Assembly (NCBI GenBank): GCA_016718275.1
Contig: JADKEA010000004.1
Coordinates: 1 to 64,000, forward strand
Reading direction: 5' to 3'
DNA length: 64,000 bases
Origin: Candidatus Villigracilis affinis
GTDB lineage: Bacteria; Chloroflexota; Anaerolineae; Anaerolineales; Villigracilaceae
The position numbers and the translations under genes are program-made. The notes beneath the pieces are model-generated. The model made no database searches. It had not been told where the DNA came from and worked only from the letters and a program-made list of their open reading frames with translations. Shown in pieces: positions 27,283 to 35,657 of this stretch; position 1 is the stretch's first letter, and each line of letters starts with the position of its first letter.

Positions 27283-28125
27283 ATGTTGAGAATTGTGACT
27301 GACGGCGCAGCAGACATCCTCCCGGAATGGGCGCAGGAATTTGGCATCGATGTTATTCCTGTGAATATACTTTTTGGGGAAAAATCATATCTTCAAGGCA
27401 CCGAATTGGACAATGAAGGTTTTTACAAATTGGTGGATGAAACCAAACGCATTCCAAAAACATCCCAGCCTTCACCGCATCAATTCGTGGAGTTTTATCG
27501 TAAGATCGCCGAAAAAGGCGACACGATCCTTTCCATCCATATCACGGCCAAGTTATCCGGTACTTATGCTTCCGCTATTGCCGCTGCGGAGGAATTAAAG
27601 GATGAATTCAAGGTTATTCCCGTTGACTCGGCGGTTGGTTCGCTGGGCATCGGCTTGATGTGCCGCGAGGCCCGCAAGCTGGAACGCGCCGGCAAAAGCA
27701 TTGACGAGATCGTCAAATATCTCGAGGATGTCAAATATAAGATTCGAGTCATTCTTACCCTTGATACATTGGAATATGCAAAGATGTCTGGCCGCGTGAA
27801 GACCTTACAGGCGGCGCTGGCCTCCCTTCTCAATGTAAAACCGATCGCGATCCTGCGGAACGGCGATTTGAACATGGCCGAAAGAGTGCGTACCCGCAAG
27901 GCAGCACTTGACCGTGTGATCGAGATCGCAAAAGAAGAGTTTGGAAAAGATCCAGTTTACCTTGCTGTTGTACATGCCCGCGACCTTAAGTCTGGCGAAG
28001 GGTTGTTGAATGACGCCAAGGCTCACTTCAATCACAAGGAAACATTGATCAGCGAACTGTCCATTTCCATTGCCGCAAATCTCGGGCCTGGCACGGTTGG
28101 GTTGATCCTGTATCCCACTAAATAG
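27283..28125 (+). CDS. DegV family fatty acid-binding protein
   Basis: DegV proteins bind a long-chain fatty acid and, in several bacteria (as FakB), present it to a kinase for phospholipid synthesis. The 280-residue protein starts MLRIVTDGAADILPEWAQEFGIDVIPVNILFGEKSY and has the ligand loop HITAKLSGTYASAIAAAEEL plus DSAVGSLGIGLMCREA. The C-terminal domain has GRVKTLQAALASLLNVKPIAILRNGDL and ends GPGTVGLILYP. All features are family-normal. No FakA kinase gene is in the window. It is the middle gene of a three-gene unit that starts with an ECF sigma factor. Confidence 0.9.
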   Translation: MLRIVTDGAADILPEWAQEFGIDVIPVNILFGEKSYLQGTELDNEGFYKLVDETKRIPKTSQPSPHQFVEFYRKIAEKGDTILSIHITAKLSGTYASAIAAAEELKDEFKVIPVDSAVGSLGIGLMCREARKLERAGKSIDEIVKYLEDVKYKIRVILTLDTLEYAKMSGRVKTLQAALASLLNVKPIAILRNGDLNMAERVRTRKAALDRVIEIAKEEFGKDPVYLAVVHARDLKSGEGLLNDAKAHFNHKETLISELSISIAANLGPGTVGLILYPTK

Positions 28126-28131
28126 GTACAA

Positions 28132-28401
28132 ATGGCGAAACGTAAGCAGACTCATACCCCTGAAGAAGATATCCAATTCCTCGAAGCGCATCTGGCTGGG
28201 ACCTTGAGGCCGATCTCGCCTCCGAAGGAACTTGTCCAGCGTTTGGGCGCGCGCATCCGCATGCCCAGCCGCAGCGAAATCACTTTGCGCTTCACAGACT
28301 GGCGCAGGGTGTTTCTGATATTCGGTGGTGTGGTTTCGGGGATGCTCGTGCTCGTCACCGTTGCGCGCGCATTGTATTATCTGGCTGGGCGCAAGATGTA
28401 G
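28132..28401 (+). CDS. Small single-span membrane protein of unknown function
   Basis: I do not recognise this 89-residue protein. It has a charged cytoplasmic N-terminus (MAKRKQTHTPEEDIQFLEAHLAGTLRPISPPKELVQRLGARI) and one membrane helix near residues 61-83 (VFLIFGGVVSGMLVLVTVARALYYL). It starts 6 bases after degV in the sigma factor unit and is followed by a terminator. The size and topology would suit a small membrane regulator of the sigma factor, but no zinc-finger motif is present and this is only a suggestion. Confidence 0.6.
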   Translation: MAKRKQTHTPEEDIQFLEAHLAGTLRPISPPKELVQRLGARIRMPSRSEITLRFTDWRRVFLIFGGVVSGMLVLVTVARALYYLAGRKM

Positions 28402-28429
28402 TTGGAAAAGAATTCGTTTGGGTACATAA

Positions 28430-28457
28430 AAATTGGAGGCGTTCAAGCCTCCAATTT
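28430..28457. terminator. Bidirectional terminator
   Basis: The 11-bp stem AAATTGGAGGC (28430-28440) pairs with GCCTCCAATTT (28447-28457) and is followed by T residues, between convergent genes. Confidence 0.82.
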
Positions 28458-28458
28458 T

Positions 28459-28788
28459 TTAATTGCTCAGCAACCAGTTGCTTAATTTGCGCGCTTCGGC
28501 GATCAAATCTGCATCGACGGGGAGGGTGAATTCTTCAGTGACGCGCACTGTCAAATTGTCAGCGGCCAGTTTCAGGTCGGGGGGAAGATTCGTGTCATCC
28601 TTAAGCAGATTCAACAGATCGTAGGCGCTCATGCTTGGGATCTTGTTCCCTTTGCGGGTGAGATAATCCCGAATGGCGATGCCAGCCGCGCGGCGGGCAC
28701 AGACTCGCGCCTGTCCTTCATTTTTGTTGATGCGGGCTTGCTGGGCCTTTTCGAATTCTTTTTGCAATTGGGCGGTTACAGTATCCAT
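28459..28788 (-). CDS. Small helical protein, HEPN-like
   Basis: This protein is 109 residues long if it starts at the ATG at 28786-28788 (MDTVTAQLQKEFEKAQQARINKNEGQARVCARRAAGIAIRDYL). That sequence of long helices with A-R-x-C-A-R-R-A-A-G-x-A-I-R resembles HEPN-type helical bundles. The C-terminal part (LPPDLKLAADNLTVRVTEEFTLPVDADLIAEARKLSNWLLSN) continues the helical pattern. The HEPN RNase motif RxxxxH is not visible. The start at 28788 is preferred because a TATAAT lies 7 bases upstream, making the transcript near-leaderless. It is divergent from the S41 protease gene, with overlapping promoters. Confidence 0.6.
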   Translation of the reverse strand: MDTVTAQLQKEFEKAQQARINKNEGQARVCARRAAGIAIRDYLTRKGNKIPSMSAYDLLNLLKDDTNLPPDLKLAADNLTVRVTEEFTLPVDADLIAEARKLSNWLLSN

Positions 28789-28795
28789 GCTGAAA

Positions 28796-28829
28796 ATTAT
28801 AATCCACGTCTTAACCATAAGGCTATAAT
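28796..28829. promoter_or_regulatory. Overlapping divergent promoters
   Basis: TATAAT on the minus strand (28796-28801) faces away from TATAAT on the plus strand (28824-28829). Each -10 falls near the place where the other promoter would have its -35, so the two cannot be occupied at once. Confidence 0.45.
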
Positions 28830-28857
28830 TGCAGGACCTGACCTCAAAGGAGAAAAA

Positions 28858-31338
28858 ATGAAGTCTACGTTGTTTCGAATATTTGGAATGTTGATCATGG
28901 CAAGCCTCGTGCTTTCAGCCTGTGCTCCGAAAGCCGCGCCGACGGCAGTGGATGCACTGTTGCCAGCATCTTCCCAGCCTTATCAGCTTACTGGTACGTA
29001 TACCGTGACCAATGATTTTGTGCTTACAACCTATTATGTGGAAAATGCCGTTGCTTTGATCGACATGCACGGATTTGTCCTGCGCGACCTCGAATGGGAA
29101 ATTCCCGTCGATTCACAAACGCTCGGATTTATGACCTTCGATGCAGATGCCCTTGGCGGCACTTATGAATTGAGTCTGCCAGCCAGGCCGCTGGGTGAAT
29201 TCAATGACGTGGATAACGATGGCAGTGCGGATGCGGGCGTGCAAATTTTCTCTGTGGCGTATTCGCCCAATGTGTATGGCGGCCCGTTCGCAGAAGGGGA
29301 TGACCGTTCCCGCGGCTGGCCTTCCTATCTTGCCTCTGTGAAAACCGACTCCGAAAACAAGGATGAAGTCATTGGCGGAAAACTCGTGGTCTGGGCCGAG
29401 GATGCCGACCAGCAATTCCCAACAGGCTTCGGCGAAGATGGTTTGCTCTTTACTGCCGACGATCCCATCGGTGCGATTCCCGAAGGATATTCGATCGTGG
29501 ATCTCGACCAAAGCCCCTTTTCAGTTTCGCAGGATCAGATTGAAGATTTGACTCTTTACGAACCTCAGGATATTGCCGTGAAGGATTATTCGGCCATGTC
29601 CTACACCGAATCGTTCAACAGGATGTTCGAGACGATCCGCAAGGAATATGCCTTCGCCGACATTGAAGGTGAGGCTCCCGATTGGGATGCCTTGTACGCC
29701 GAATTGAAACCAAGAGTGGAACAAGCTGAAAAGGATGGCGACCCGAATGCCTTCTATCTGGCTTTGCGTGATTTCACCTGGGCATTCAATGACGGCCATG
29801 TGAGCATCAGTGGCGGCGATTATTTCCAGCGGGATTTTGCAACTGCGATCTCCGGTGGGTACGGTTTCGCCATTCGTGAATTGGACGATGGACGTGTGAT
29901 CGTTATTTTCGTCGTGGAAGGTGGACCCGCTCAAGCGGCTGGCATTCAAGTTGGCGCGGAGGTGACTGAGTTCAACGGCCAGCCGATCGGCGATGCGATT
30001 TCTGCGGCGCAGACCTATTCCAACCAGTCATCCGATTTTGCGATCCGATATCAGAAATCGCGTTATTTACTGCGTGCCCTGCCTGGCACAGAGGCGTCGG
30101 TCAAGTTTGCAAATGCCGATGGCATTCCGCAGTTGGTCAATTTGGTCGCGATCGAGGAACGTCAGAGCTTTAGCCGCACATCGCTGTATTTCGGTGTGGA
30201 TACCAGTTCGCTGCTGCCTGTGGATTCCAAGATCATCCCTGTCAACAATGAAAATGTCGGTTACATCCGCATCAACAGCAATTACGATGACCTCAATCTC
30301 GTGATCCGCCTTTTTGAACGCGCGCTCAAACAATTCGAAGCCAATACCGTGGCAGGCATCGTGATCGATATGCGCTTCAACAATGGCGGCGCTCCGCTTG
30401 GGCTGGCTGGTTTCTTTACCGATCAGGAAATCCTTTTAGGTCAATTGGAATATTACAGCGACAAGACCGGTAAATTCGAACCTGAAGGCTTGCGTCAGAA
30501 ATTTCTGCCCAATCAAAATCAATATCGTTTTGAAAAGATGGTGCTGCTTGTCGGCCCTGCCTGTTTCAGCGCCTGCGAGATCGAGGCCTATGGTTTCAGC
30601 CAGGTGCCAGGCATGATCGTCGTCGGCCTCACCCCAACCAGTGGCGTCGAAGCCGAGACCGCGCGCGGCACCTTCAATTTGCCAGATGGATTCAGCGTGA
30701 CGGTTCCAACTGGACGCTTTGTTCTACCCGATGGAACCATCTTCCTCGAAGGGCAGGGGGTTCAGCCCACACTGCGCATCCCCGTTGACGAGAAAACTGC
30801 TACGGCTATCGAAGACATTGTCCTGCAGGCAGGCATTGACGCAGTGCTGCAGCCGCTCGGAGCAGGCGTCACGCCGAGTGCCGCGCCGAAGGTCGCCTCG
30901 CCATCAGAAGCCGAAGCCGCGCTTTCTTCGGGCGCTCCATTTCTCGAAGACCTTGCCCGCGAAAGCTACGACCCTGCTGTAACCTTTGCCCAACCTGGCA
31001 CAGCGACATATTCCGTTTCAATGACGGATCCGCAGCCCGTTGTTTGGGGCTATTCATGGTGTGCCGCTGATGCAGCCATGATCGCATCCAACTTTGAGAA
31101 TATCGAACTGAAATTTGTGCTGGATGGCAAGAATGTACCTGCTGATTCATTCGCCACTTTTGAAATTGAAACAGGCGGAAAAGTCTGCCGTCTCGTGTAT
31201 ACCTCCCTCAGCGAGTGGACCGCTGGTGAGCATCACCTTTCCACGACTGCTGTATTTACCTCCGCGATCAACGACGGCACATCCAATTTCGAACCCGGCG
31301 ATTACATTATCGAATATACAGTCTATGTAAAACCGTAA
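28858..31338 (+). CDS. S41-family C-terminal processing peptidase, lipoprotein
   Basis: This is an 826-residue exported lipoprotein protease. The signal peptide ends in the lipobox LVLSAC with the lipidated Cys at residue 22. A beta-rich domain (about 40-250) is followed by a tricorn-like N-terminal helix region (SYTESFNRMFETIRKEYAFADI), a PDZ domain (GYGFAIRELDDGRVIVIFVVEGGPAQAAGIQVGAEVTEFNGQPI) and the S41 catalytic domain. The latter has NVGYIRINSNYDD, TVAGIVIDMRFNNGG and LVGPACFSACEIEAYGF, the Ser in FSAC being the likely nucleophile. The last 130 residues form another beta-rich domain. AAAGGAG precedes the ATG at 28858. An extended upstream frame exists but lacks a signal. Confidence 0.86.
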   Translation: MKSTLFRIFGMLIMASLVLSACAPKAAPTAVDALLPASSQPYQLTGTYTVTNDFVLTTYYVENAVALIDMHGFVLRDLEWEIPVDSQTLGFMTFDADALGGTYELSLPARPLGEFNDVDNDGSADAGVQIFSVAYSPNVYGGPFAEGDDRSRGWPSYLASVKTDSENKDEVIGGKLVVWAEDADQQFPTGFGEDGLLFTADDPIGAIPEGYSIVDLDQSPFSVSQDQIEDLTLYEPQDIAVKDYSAMSYTESFNRMFETIRKEYAFADIEGEAPDWDALYAELKPRVEQAEKDGDPNAFYLALRDFTWAFNDGHVSISGGDYFQRDFATAISGGYGFAIRELDDGRVIVIFVVEGGPAQAAGIQVGAEVTEFNGQPIGDAISAAQTYSNQSSDFAIRYQKSRYLLRALPGTEASVKFANADGIPQLVNLVAIEERQSFSRTSLYFGVDTSSLLPVDSKIIPVNNENVGYIRINSNYDDLNLVIRLFERALKQFEANTVAGIVIDMRFNNGGAPLGLAGFFTDQEILLGQLEYYSDKTGKFEPEGLRQKFLPNQNQYRFEKMVLLVGPACFSACEIEAYGFSQVPGMIVVGLTPTSGVEAETARGTFNLPDGFSVTVPTGRFVLPDGTIFLEGQGVQPTLRIPVDEKTATAIEDIVLQAGIDAVLQPLGAGVTPSAAPKVASPSEAEAALSSGAPFLEDLARESYDPAVTFAQPGTATYSVSMTDPQPVVWGYSWCAADAAMIASNFENIELKFVLDGKNVPADSFATFEIETGGKVCRLVYTSLSEWTAGEHHLSTTAVFTSAINDGTSNFEPGDYIIEYTVYVKP

Positions 31339-31453
31339 ATTGTAGTAATGACTTCAGTCGTTCTCTCGAATTTACAATCTTTTTACAACCGTGCCATACA
31401 CGCATAACCCGCTCACCCTAGAATTTCATCTGTAACCTGAAAGGAGGCTTACG

Positions 31454-31993
31454 ATGAAAAACATATTCAAGAAAACAATTTTGGTGGCAATGGTCGCCGC
31501 CCTCGCTTTCGCCGCGTTTCCCTTTGCAAATGCCTTTGCCTTGAGCGCGAATCCCGAGGGTGAAGTGAGCAACGAAAAGCTGGAGCAGATGTGGGCGCGC
31601 CAATTGCAGGTCTACGAACGGCTGGGCAAGGCTTTTGATGACGACGACGAACACCTCTCCAAATTGCAGGAGCGGATCGATAAGGCCGCCGCAAACGGCA
31701 AGGATGTTGCTGCCCTGCAAGCGGCACTCGATGCCTATGAAGCCGCACTGAAAAGCGCCCGCCCAGCCTATGAAAGCATCAACGGGGTCGTCAGTTCCCA
31801 TCAAGGCTTCGACGCAAATGGCAAAGTGACCGATGCTGAGAAGGCAAAAGCCACAGTGCAGGAGATGCGCACCAAAATGCAAGAGGTCAAGTCTTCGATG
31901 AATGGTACGTTCAAGGCTTTGCGTGAGGCAATGAAAGCCTTCCGCGAAGCGAACAAACCCGCCGAAGGCACCACCACCGAACGCGATTCGTAA
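31454..31993 (+). CDS. Secreted helical (coiled-coil) protein of unknown function
   Basis: This 179-residue protein has a clear signal peptide (MKNIFKKTILVAMVAALAFAAFPFANAFA) with cleavage likely after ANAFA. The mature part is almost wholly helical, with heptad-like stretches (NEKLEQMWARQLQVYERLGKAF, LQERIDKAAANGKDVAALQAALDAYEAALKSA, AKATVQEMRTKMQEVKSSMNGTFKALREAMKAF). No catalytic or binding motif is visible. The ribosome site AAAGGAGG is near perfect, 6 bases before the ATG, which suggests high expression. It has its own terminator. It could be a periplasmic chaperone-like or stress-induced protein, but I cannot assign a role. Confidence 0.72.
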   Translation: MKNIFKKTILVAMVAALAFAAFPFANAFALSANPEGEVSNEKLEQMWARQLQVYERLGKAFDDDDEHLSKLQERIDKAAANGKDVAALQAALDAYEAALKSARPAYESINGVVSSHQGFDANGKVTDAEKAKATVQEMRTKMQEVKSSMNGTFKALREAMKAFREANKPAEGTTTERDS

Positions 31994-32006
31994 TGATTTC
32001 TTTGAT

Positions 32007-32046
32007 GGGTGGTGTGAGGCACACTCACACCACCCTGATTTGTTTT
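32007..32046 (+). terminator. Rho-independent terminator
   Basis: GGTGGTGTGAG (32008-32018) pairs with CTCACACCACC (32024-32034) and is followed by a T-rich stretch. Confidence 0.75.
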
Positions 32047-32167
32047 ATAGAGGGTAAATAATGGCCTCTTTTTATAGATCAGCCTGTAAAGCCAATTCTG
32101 TATTAAAATCATCGGGTTCGATCATTCGCTGATAATGCGAAATGAAATTTTCACAAAGAGGTTATTT

Positions 32168-32551
32168 ATGAGAAAGAAAGTTATCCACACAGAAAAGGCT
32201 CCAAAGGCGATTGGTCCATACTCACAGGCCATTCGTACAGAATCGTTTATCTTCACTGCCGGGCAGATCGGTCTCGACCCAACCACAGGGGAGTTGGTTG
32301 CAGGCGCGGTGGAAGAGCAGACGCGTCAGGCTCTAAATAATTTGCGCAATGTCATTGAAGCCGCTGGCTCCAGCATGGATAATGTGGTCAAGACCACGGT
32401 CTTTTTGAAAGACATGGCCGATTTCCCGAAGATGAATTCCATTTATGCGGAATACTTCGGCGAGAATCCGCCTGCGCGCAGTACCGTGGCAGTGGCGGGT
32501 TTGCCCAAGGGCGGCCTGGTCGAAGTTGAAGCTGTTGTGATCGCGATGTAA
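32168..32551 (+). CDS. ridA: RidA family enamine/imine deaminase
   Basis: RidA hydrolyses reactive enamine and imine intermediates released by PLP enzymes. The protein of 127 residues starts MRKKVIHTEKAPKAIGPYSQAI and has FIFTAGQIGLDPTTGELV, NNLRNVIEAAGSSMDNVVKTTVFL and the signature ARSTVAVAGLPKGGLVEVEAVVI. The active-site Arg (ARSTV) and the Tyr of GPYSQ are both present. The ATG at 32168 is chosen over an upstream in-frame ATG because it matches the family start and has AGAGG upstream. The response regulator gene begins one base after its stop, so all three next genes may be one operon. Confidence 0.93.
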   Translation: MRKKVIHTEKAPKAIGPYSQAIRTESFIFTAGQIGLDPTTGELVAGAVEEQTRQALNNLRNVIEAAGSSMDNVVKTTVFLKDMADFPKMNSIYAEYFGENPPARSTVAVAGLPKGGLVEVEAVVIAM

Positions 32552-32552
32552 C

Positions 32553-33233
32553 ATGTCCTCCGAACTCATCCTGCTTGTTGACGACGAACCATCCATTATT
32601 CAACTCTCGCGCATGTATTTCGAGCGGGATGGTTTTCGTGTACAGGAGGTTGGGGACGGTGAAGCCGCGCTCGAGGCAGTTACAAAGTATCGTCCCGCAT
32701 TGATCGTGTTGGATGTGATGCTGCCCAAGCTGGACGGTTTTGAAGTCTGTCGCTCCTTGCGCATAAAAGGCGACCAGACGCCCATCATCATGCTCACCGC
32801 GCGGGATGAAGATATCGATAAAATTCTCGGCCTCGAACTCGGTGCGGATGATTACCTCACCAAACCATTTAATCCGCGTGAATTGATCGCGCGTGTCAAA
32901 GCGATCCTGCGCAGGAGCGATGGCAAAAAACAAGCGGATGGAAAACCGCTTCATCGCGGCGACCTGACCATTGATCCTGCCTCCCGTGAAGTTTCCGTCG
33001 CCTCACAGACCCTCGATCTGCGTACGCAGGAATTTGACCTTTTGCTTACTTTGGCAGAGCAGCCCGGCCGTGTCTTCACCCGCGAGCAATTGCTTCAACT
33101 TGCGTGGGGATTCGATTTCTACGGCCAGACCCGCACAGTGGATGTTCACATTGCGCATCTTCGAAAAAAGCTGGAAGGCTCCACTGTGAAAATAGAAACG
33201 GTCACAGGTGTTGGATACAAGCTGGTCACGTAA
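32553..33233 (+). CDS. OmpR/PhoB-family response regulator
   Basis: This is a 226-residue two-domain regulator. The receiver has the acidic pair DD at residues 10-11, the phosphoacceptor Asp 54 in LIVLDVMLPKLDG, the Thr of IIMLTAR and the Lys of TKPF. The C-terminal winged helix (LDLRTQEFDLLLTLAEQPGRVFTREQLLQLAWGFDFYGQTRTVDVHIAHLRKKL...TVTGVGYKL) is of the OmpR type. The histidine kinase gene starts 6 bases after its stop. It should bind direct repeats in target promoters when phosphorylated; the targets are not known. Confidence 0.93.
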   Translation: MSSELILLVDDEPSIIQLSRMYFERDGFRVQEVGDGEAALEAVTKYRPALIVLDVMLPKLDGFEVCRSLRIKGDQTPIIMLTARDEDIDKILGLELGADDYLTKPFNPRELIARVKAILRRSDGKKQADGKPLHRGDLTIDPASREVSVASQTLDLRTQEFDLLLTLAEQPGRVFTREQLLQLAWGFDFYGQTRTVDVHIAHLRKKLEGSTVKIETVTGVGYKLVT

Positions 33234-33239
33234 CCATCC

Positions 33240-34619
33240 ATGTTTTCCTCGCTGCGTTCCCGTCTTTGGTTGAGCTATGCACTTCTTATCGTCACGGCAT
33301 TGGGTGTCGTGGCGATAATTCTGTTTTCATACCTTATTACCAATCCATTGTTATATCGCCAGACCCTGGAGCGGCTGCGTGCCGTGCAGGGTGTTGTACT
33401 GGAAAATTCACGGACATCGAATTCCCAGCCCATTTCCATTTCAGCGCAAAAAGCATCGTTAATTTTCGATGTGCGGGTGATCCTGTATTCACAGGATAAG
33501 CAAACGACCCTGGATACATACTCAGGTAAAGAAGCCGCATTGCCGTTTCCTGAAAAGAGAGTGTTTGCCCGCGATGTGCCGTTGATCCGCGACGCGAACG
33601 GCAAGGCCTGGCTGTATTCGATCGAACTTCTTCCTGATAAAACGTATCTGCTCGTTGCTTCCCCACGTCCGAAATTTTCCATTTCAAATGTGTTCACCGA
33701 TGATTTTCTCCCGCTCATTCTGCGAAGCGGACTATTCGCGTTACTCCTGTCGTTGGTGGTGGCTTTCTTCTTTGCGCGTTGGATCGCCGACCCATTGCAG
33801 CGGGTGGTGACCACGGCACGTGAAATGCCGTCAGCGGATGTGAAGCCTGTCGATATCCGCGGCCCGCACGAGGTCCAGGAATTGACGCGGGCGTTCAATG
33901 CGATGATGATGCGCACACAGGCGAGTCAAAGGTCGCAGCGTGATTTTGTCGCCAATGTCTCCCATGAATTGAAGACGCCGCTCACATCCATTCAGGGATT
34001 TGCGCAGGCGATCCTGGATGGTACAGCGGATTCAGATGAAGCTCGCCAGAAGGCTGCGCAGGTGATCTATGATGAATCGGGGCGCATGCATCGCATGGTG
34101 CTGGACCTGCTCGATCTGGCGCGGCTCGATTCGGGCACGGCGGATATTACGATGTCTCCCGTGAAAATGACTGCTCTGCTGAATGCGGTTGCAGAAAAAT
34201 TTTCTCCGCAATTGCAGCGGACAGGCGTACAGATTAAGGTGGAAGGCGCTGAGAACCTGCCTGCTGTCACTGCCGATGGCGACCGACTCGCGCAAGTCTT
34301 CACCAATCTGGTGGATAATGCACTCAAGTTCACACCGCAAGGCGGTTCGATTTTGCTGCACGTATCTGTTGTAAATGGAGAAATGCGAGTCGCGGTCTCA
34401 GACACGGGTATGGGTATCTCTGCTGAAGTGCAGAAACATATTTTCGAGCGTTTCTATCAAGCGGACCCTGCCCGCAAGGGCGGAGAGAAGCATGGCGCGG
34501 GGCTGGGGCTGGCAATCGCAAGTGAGATCGTACAGGCGCATGGTGGTAGAATAAGCGTCCGCAGTAGGCAGGGGGAGGGTGCCACCTTTGAGGTGTTCCT
34601 GCCGCTGGGCAAAAAATAA
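33240..34619 (+). CDS. Membrane sensor histidine kinase
   Basis: This 459-residue kinase has an N-terminal membrane helix (LSYALLIVTALGVVAIILFSYLI, about 11-33), an outside sensor region of roughly 110 residues, a second helix (LFALLLSLVVAFFFARW, about 164-180) and a HAMP linker. The HisKA box is FVANVSHELKTPLTSIQGFAQAI, with the phosphorylated His. HATPase boxes follow: VFTNLVDNALKF (N), DTGMGIS (G1), FERFYQADP (F) and GAGLGLAIASEIV (G2). It is the cognate partner of the response regulator immediately upstream. The sensed signal is unknown. Confidence 0.93.
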   Translation: MFSSLRSRLWLSYALLIVTALGVVAIILFSYLITNPLLYRQTLERLRAVQGVVLENSRTSNSQPISISAQKASLIFDVRVILYSQDKQTTLDTYSGKEAALPFPEKRVFARDVPLIRDANGKAWLYSIELLPDKTYLLVASPRPKFSISNVFTDDFLPLILRSGLFALLLSLVVAFFFARWIADPLQRVVTTAREMPSADVKPVDIRGPHEVQELTRAFNAMMMRTQASQRSQRDFVANVSHELKTPLTSIQGFAQAILDGTADSDEARQKAAQVIYDESGRMHRMVLDLLDLARLDSGTADITMSPVKMTALLNAVAEKFSPQLQRTGVQIKVEGAENLPAVTADGDRLAQVFTNLVDNALKFTPQGGSILLHVSVVNGEMRVAVSDTGMGISAEVQKHIFERFYQADPARKGGEKHGAGLGLAIASEIVQAHGGRISVRSRQGEGATFEVFLPLGKK

Positions 34620-34646
34620 ACGCTCATTTGGGATCTACTCCTTAAA

Positions 34647-35657
34647 ATGCCACCCTTTGTCTCGATCATTGTCCCCTGCTATAACGAAGAATCCACCATT
34701 CGTCATTTACTTGATGCCGTCCTCGCGCAGACCTATCCGCGCGCGCAGATGGAACTGATCATTTCAGATGGAATGTCCACCGATAACACACGGTCCGTGA
34801 TCGAGTCGTTTCAAAAGGAACACGCTGATCTGGAGATACGGGTGGTGGATAATACGGTGAAGGCAATTCCTTCGGCGCTGAATCAGGCCATTCGTCAGGG
34901 GCGAGGCGATGTTTTCGTCCGCCTTGATGCACATTCCATGCCGATCCCCGAATATGTGGAGCGGTGTGTGGCTGCGCATGAAGCGGGAAAAGGAGAGAAT
35001 ATCGGCGGCGTGTGGGAGATTCGCCCGGGCGCGGATACCCTGATCGCGAAGTCAATCTCGTTTGCGGCGGCGCATCCGCTGGGTGTGGGCGATGCAATGT
35101 ATCGGCTCAATGCGAAAGCGGGCGCGGTGGATACGGTGCCATTTGGTTCGTTTCGCCGCACGCTGATCGAGAAGATCGGTGCTTTTGATGAAACCCTGCT
35201 GGCGAATGAAGATTACGAATTCAACACACGCGTGCGCGAATCGGGCGGGACAGTCTGGCTTGACCCTACGATCCGTTCAGTGTATTTTTCGAGAAGCACG
35301 CTCGGCAGGCTTGCGGCGCAATACTGGCGTTACGGTTTTTGGAAGTTGAAAATGCTCAAGCGTTATCCGCATACATTGCGCTGGAGACAGGCGCTTCCAC
35401 CGTTGTTTGTATTGTCCGTGATCGTTTTTATTGTGTTATCCTTGTTTTTTGGGCTTGCGCGTTATGCCCTTGCCGCCCAATTGGCGATCTATTTTTTTGT
35501 CCTTGGCCTGGCTGGTTTGAAACTGGCAGTTGAAAAACGAAATGGTTTTCTGTTTTTCGGTCTGCCGCTTGCCATAACGACCATGCACCTTTCATGGGGT
35601 GCAGGTTTTTTGTGGAGTTTTATTTCAAGTCCCGCTTCGGCTCGTAATCATGGCTGA
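34647..35657 (+). CDS. GT2-family glycosyltransferase (ExoA-like), membrane-associated
   Basis: This 336-residue inverting glycosyltransferase of family GT2 opens with VSIIVPCYNEESTIRHLLDAVLAQTYP and ISDGMSTDNTRSVI. The Asp of VFVRLDAHSMPIPEYV fits the metal-binding position, and FDETLLANEDYEFNTRVRESGG supplies the ED catalytic region. Three C-terminal membrane helices (LFVLSVIVFIVLSLFFGL and following) anchor it. It resembles succinoglycan glycosyltransferase ExoA. It opens a cluster of surface polysaccharide genes and overlaps the next gene by 8 bases. Donor and acceptor sugars cannot be deduced. Confidence 0.87.
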   Translation: MPPFVSIIVPCYNEESTIRHLLDAVLAQTYPRAQMELIISDGMSTDNTRSVIESFQKEHADLEIRVVDNTVKAIPSALNQAIRQGRGDVFVRLDAHSMPIPEYVERCVAAHEAGKGENIGGVWEIRPGADTLIAKSISFAAAHPLGVGDAMYRLNAKAGAVDTVPFGSFRRTLIEKIGAFDETLLANEDYEFNTRVRESGGTVWLDPTIRSVYFSRSTLGRLAAQYWRYGFWKLKMLKRYPHTLRWRQALPPLFVLSVIVFIVLSLFFGLARYALAAQLAIYFFVLGLAGLKLAVEKRNGFLFFGLPLAITTMHLSWGAGFLWSFISSPASARNHG

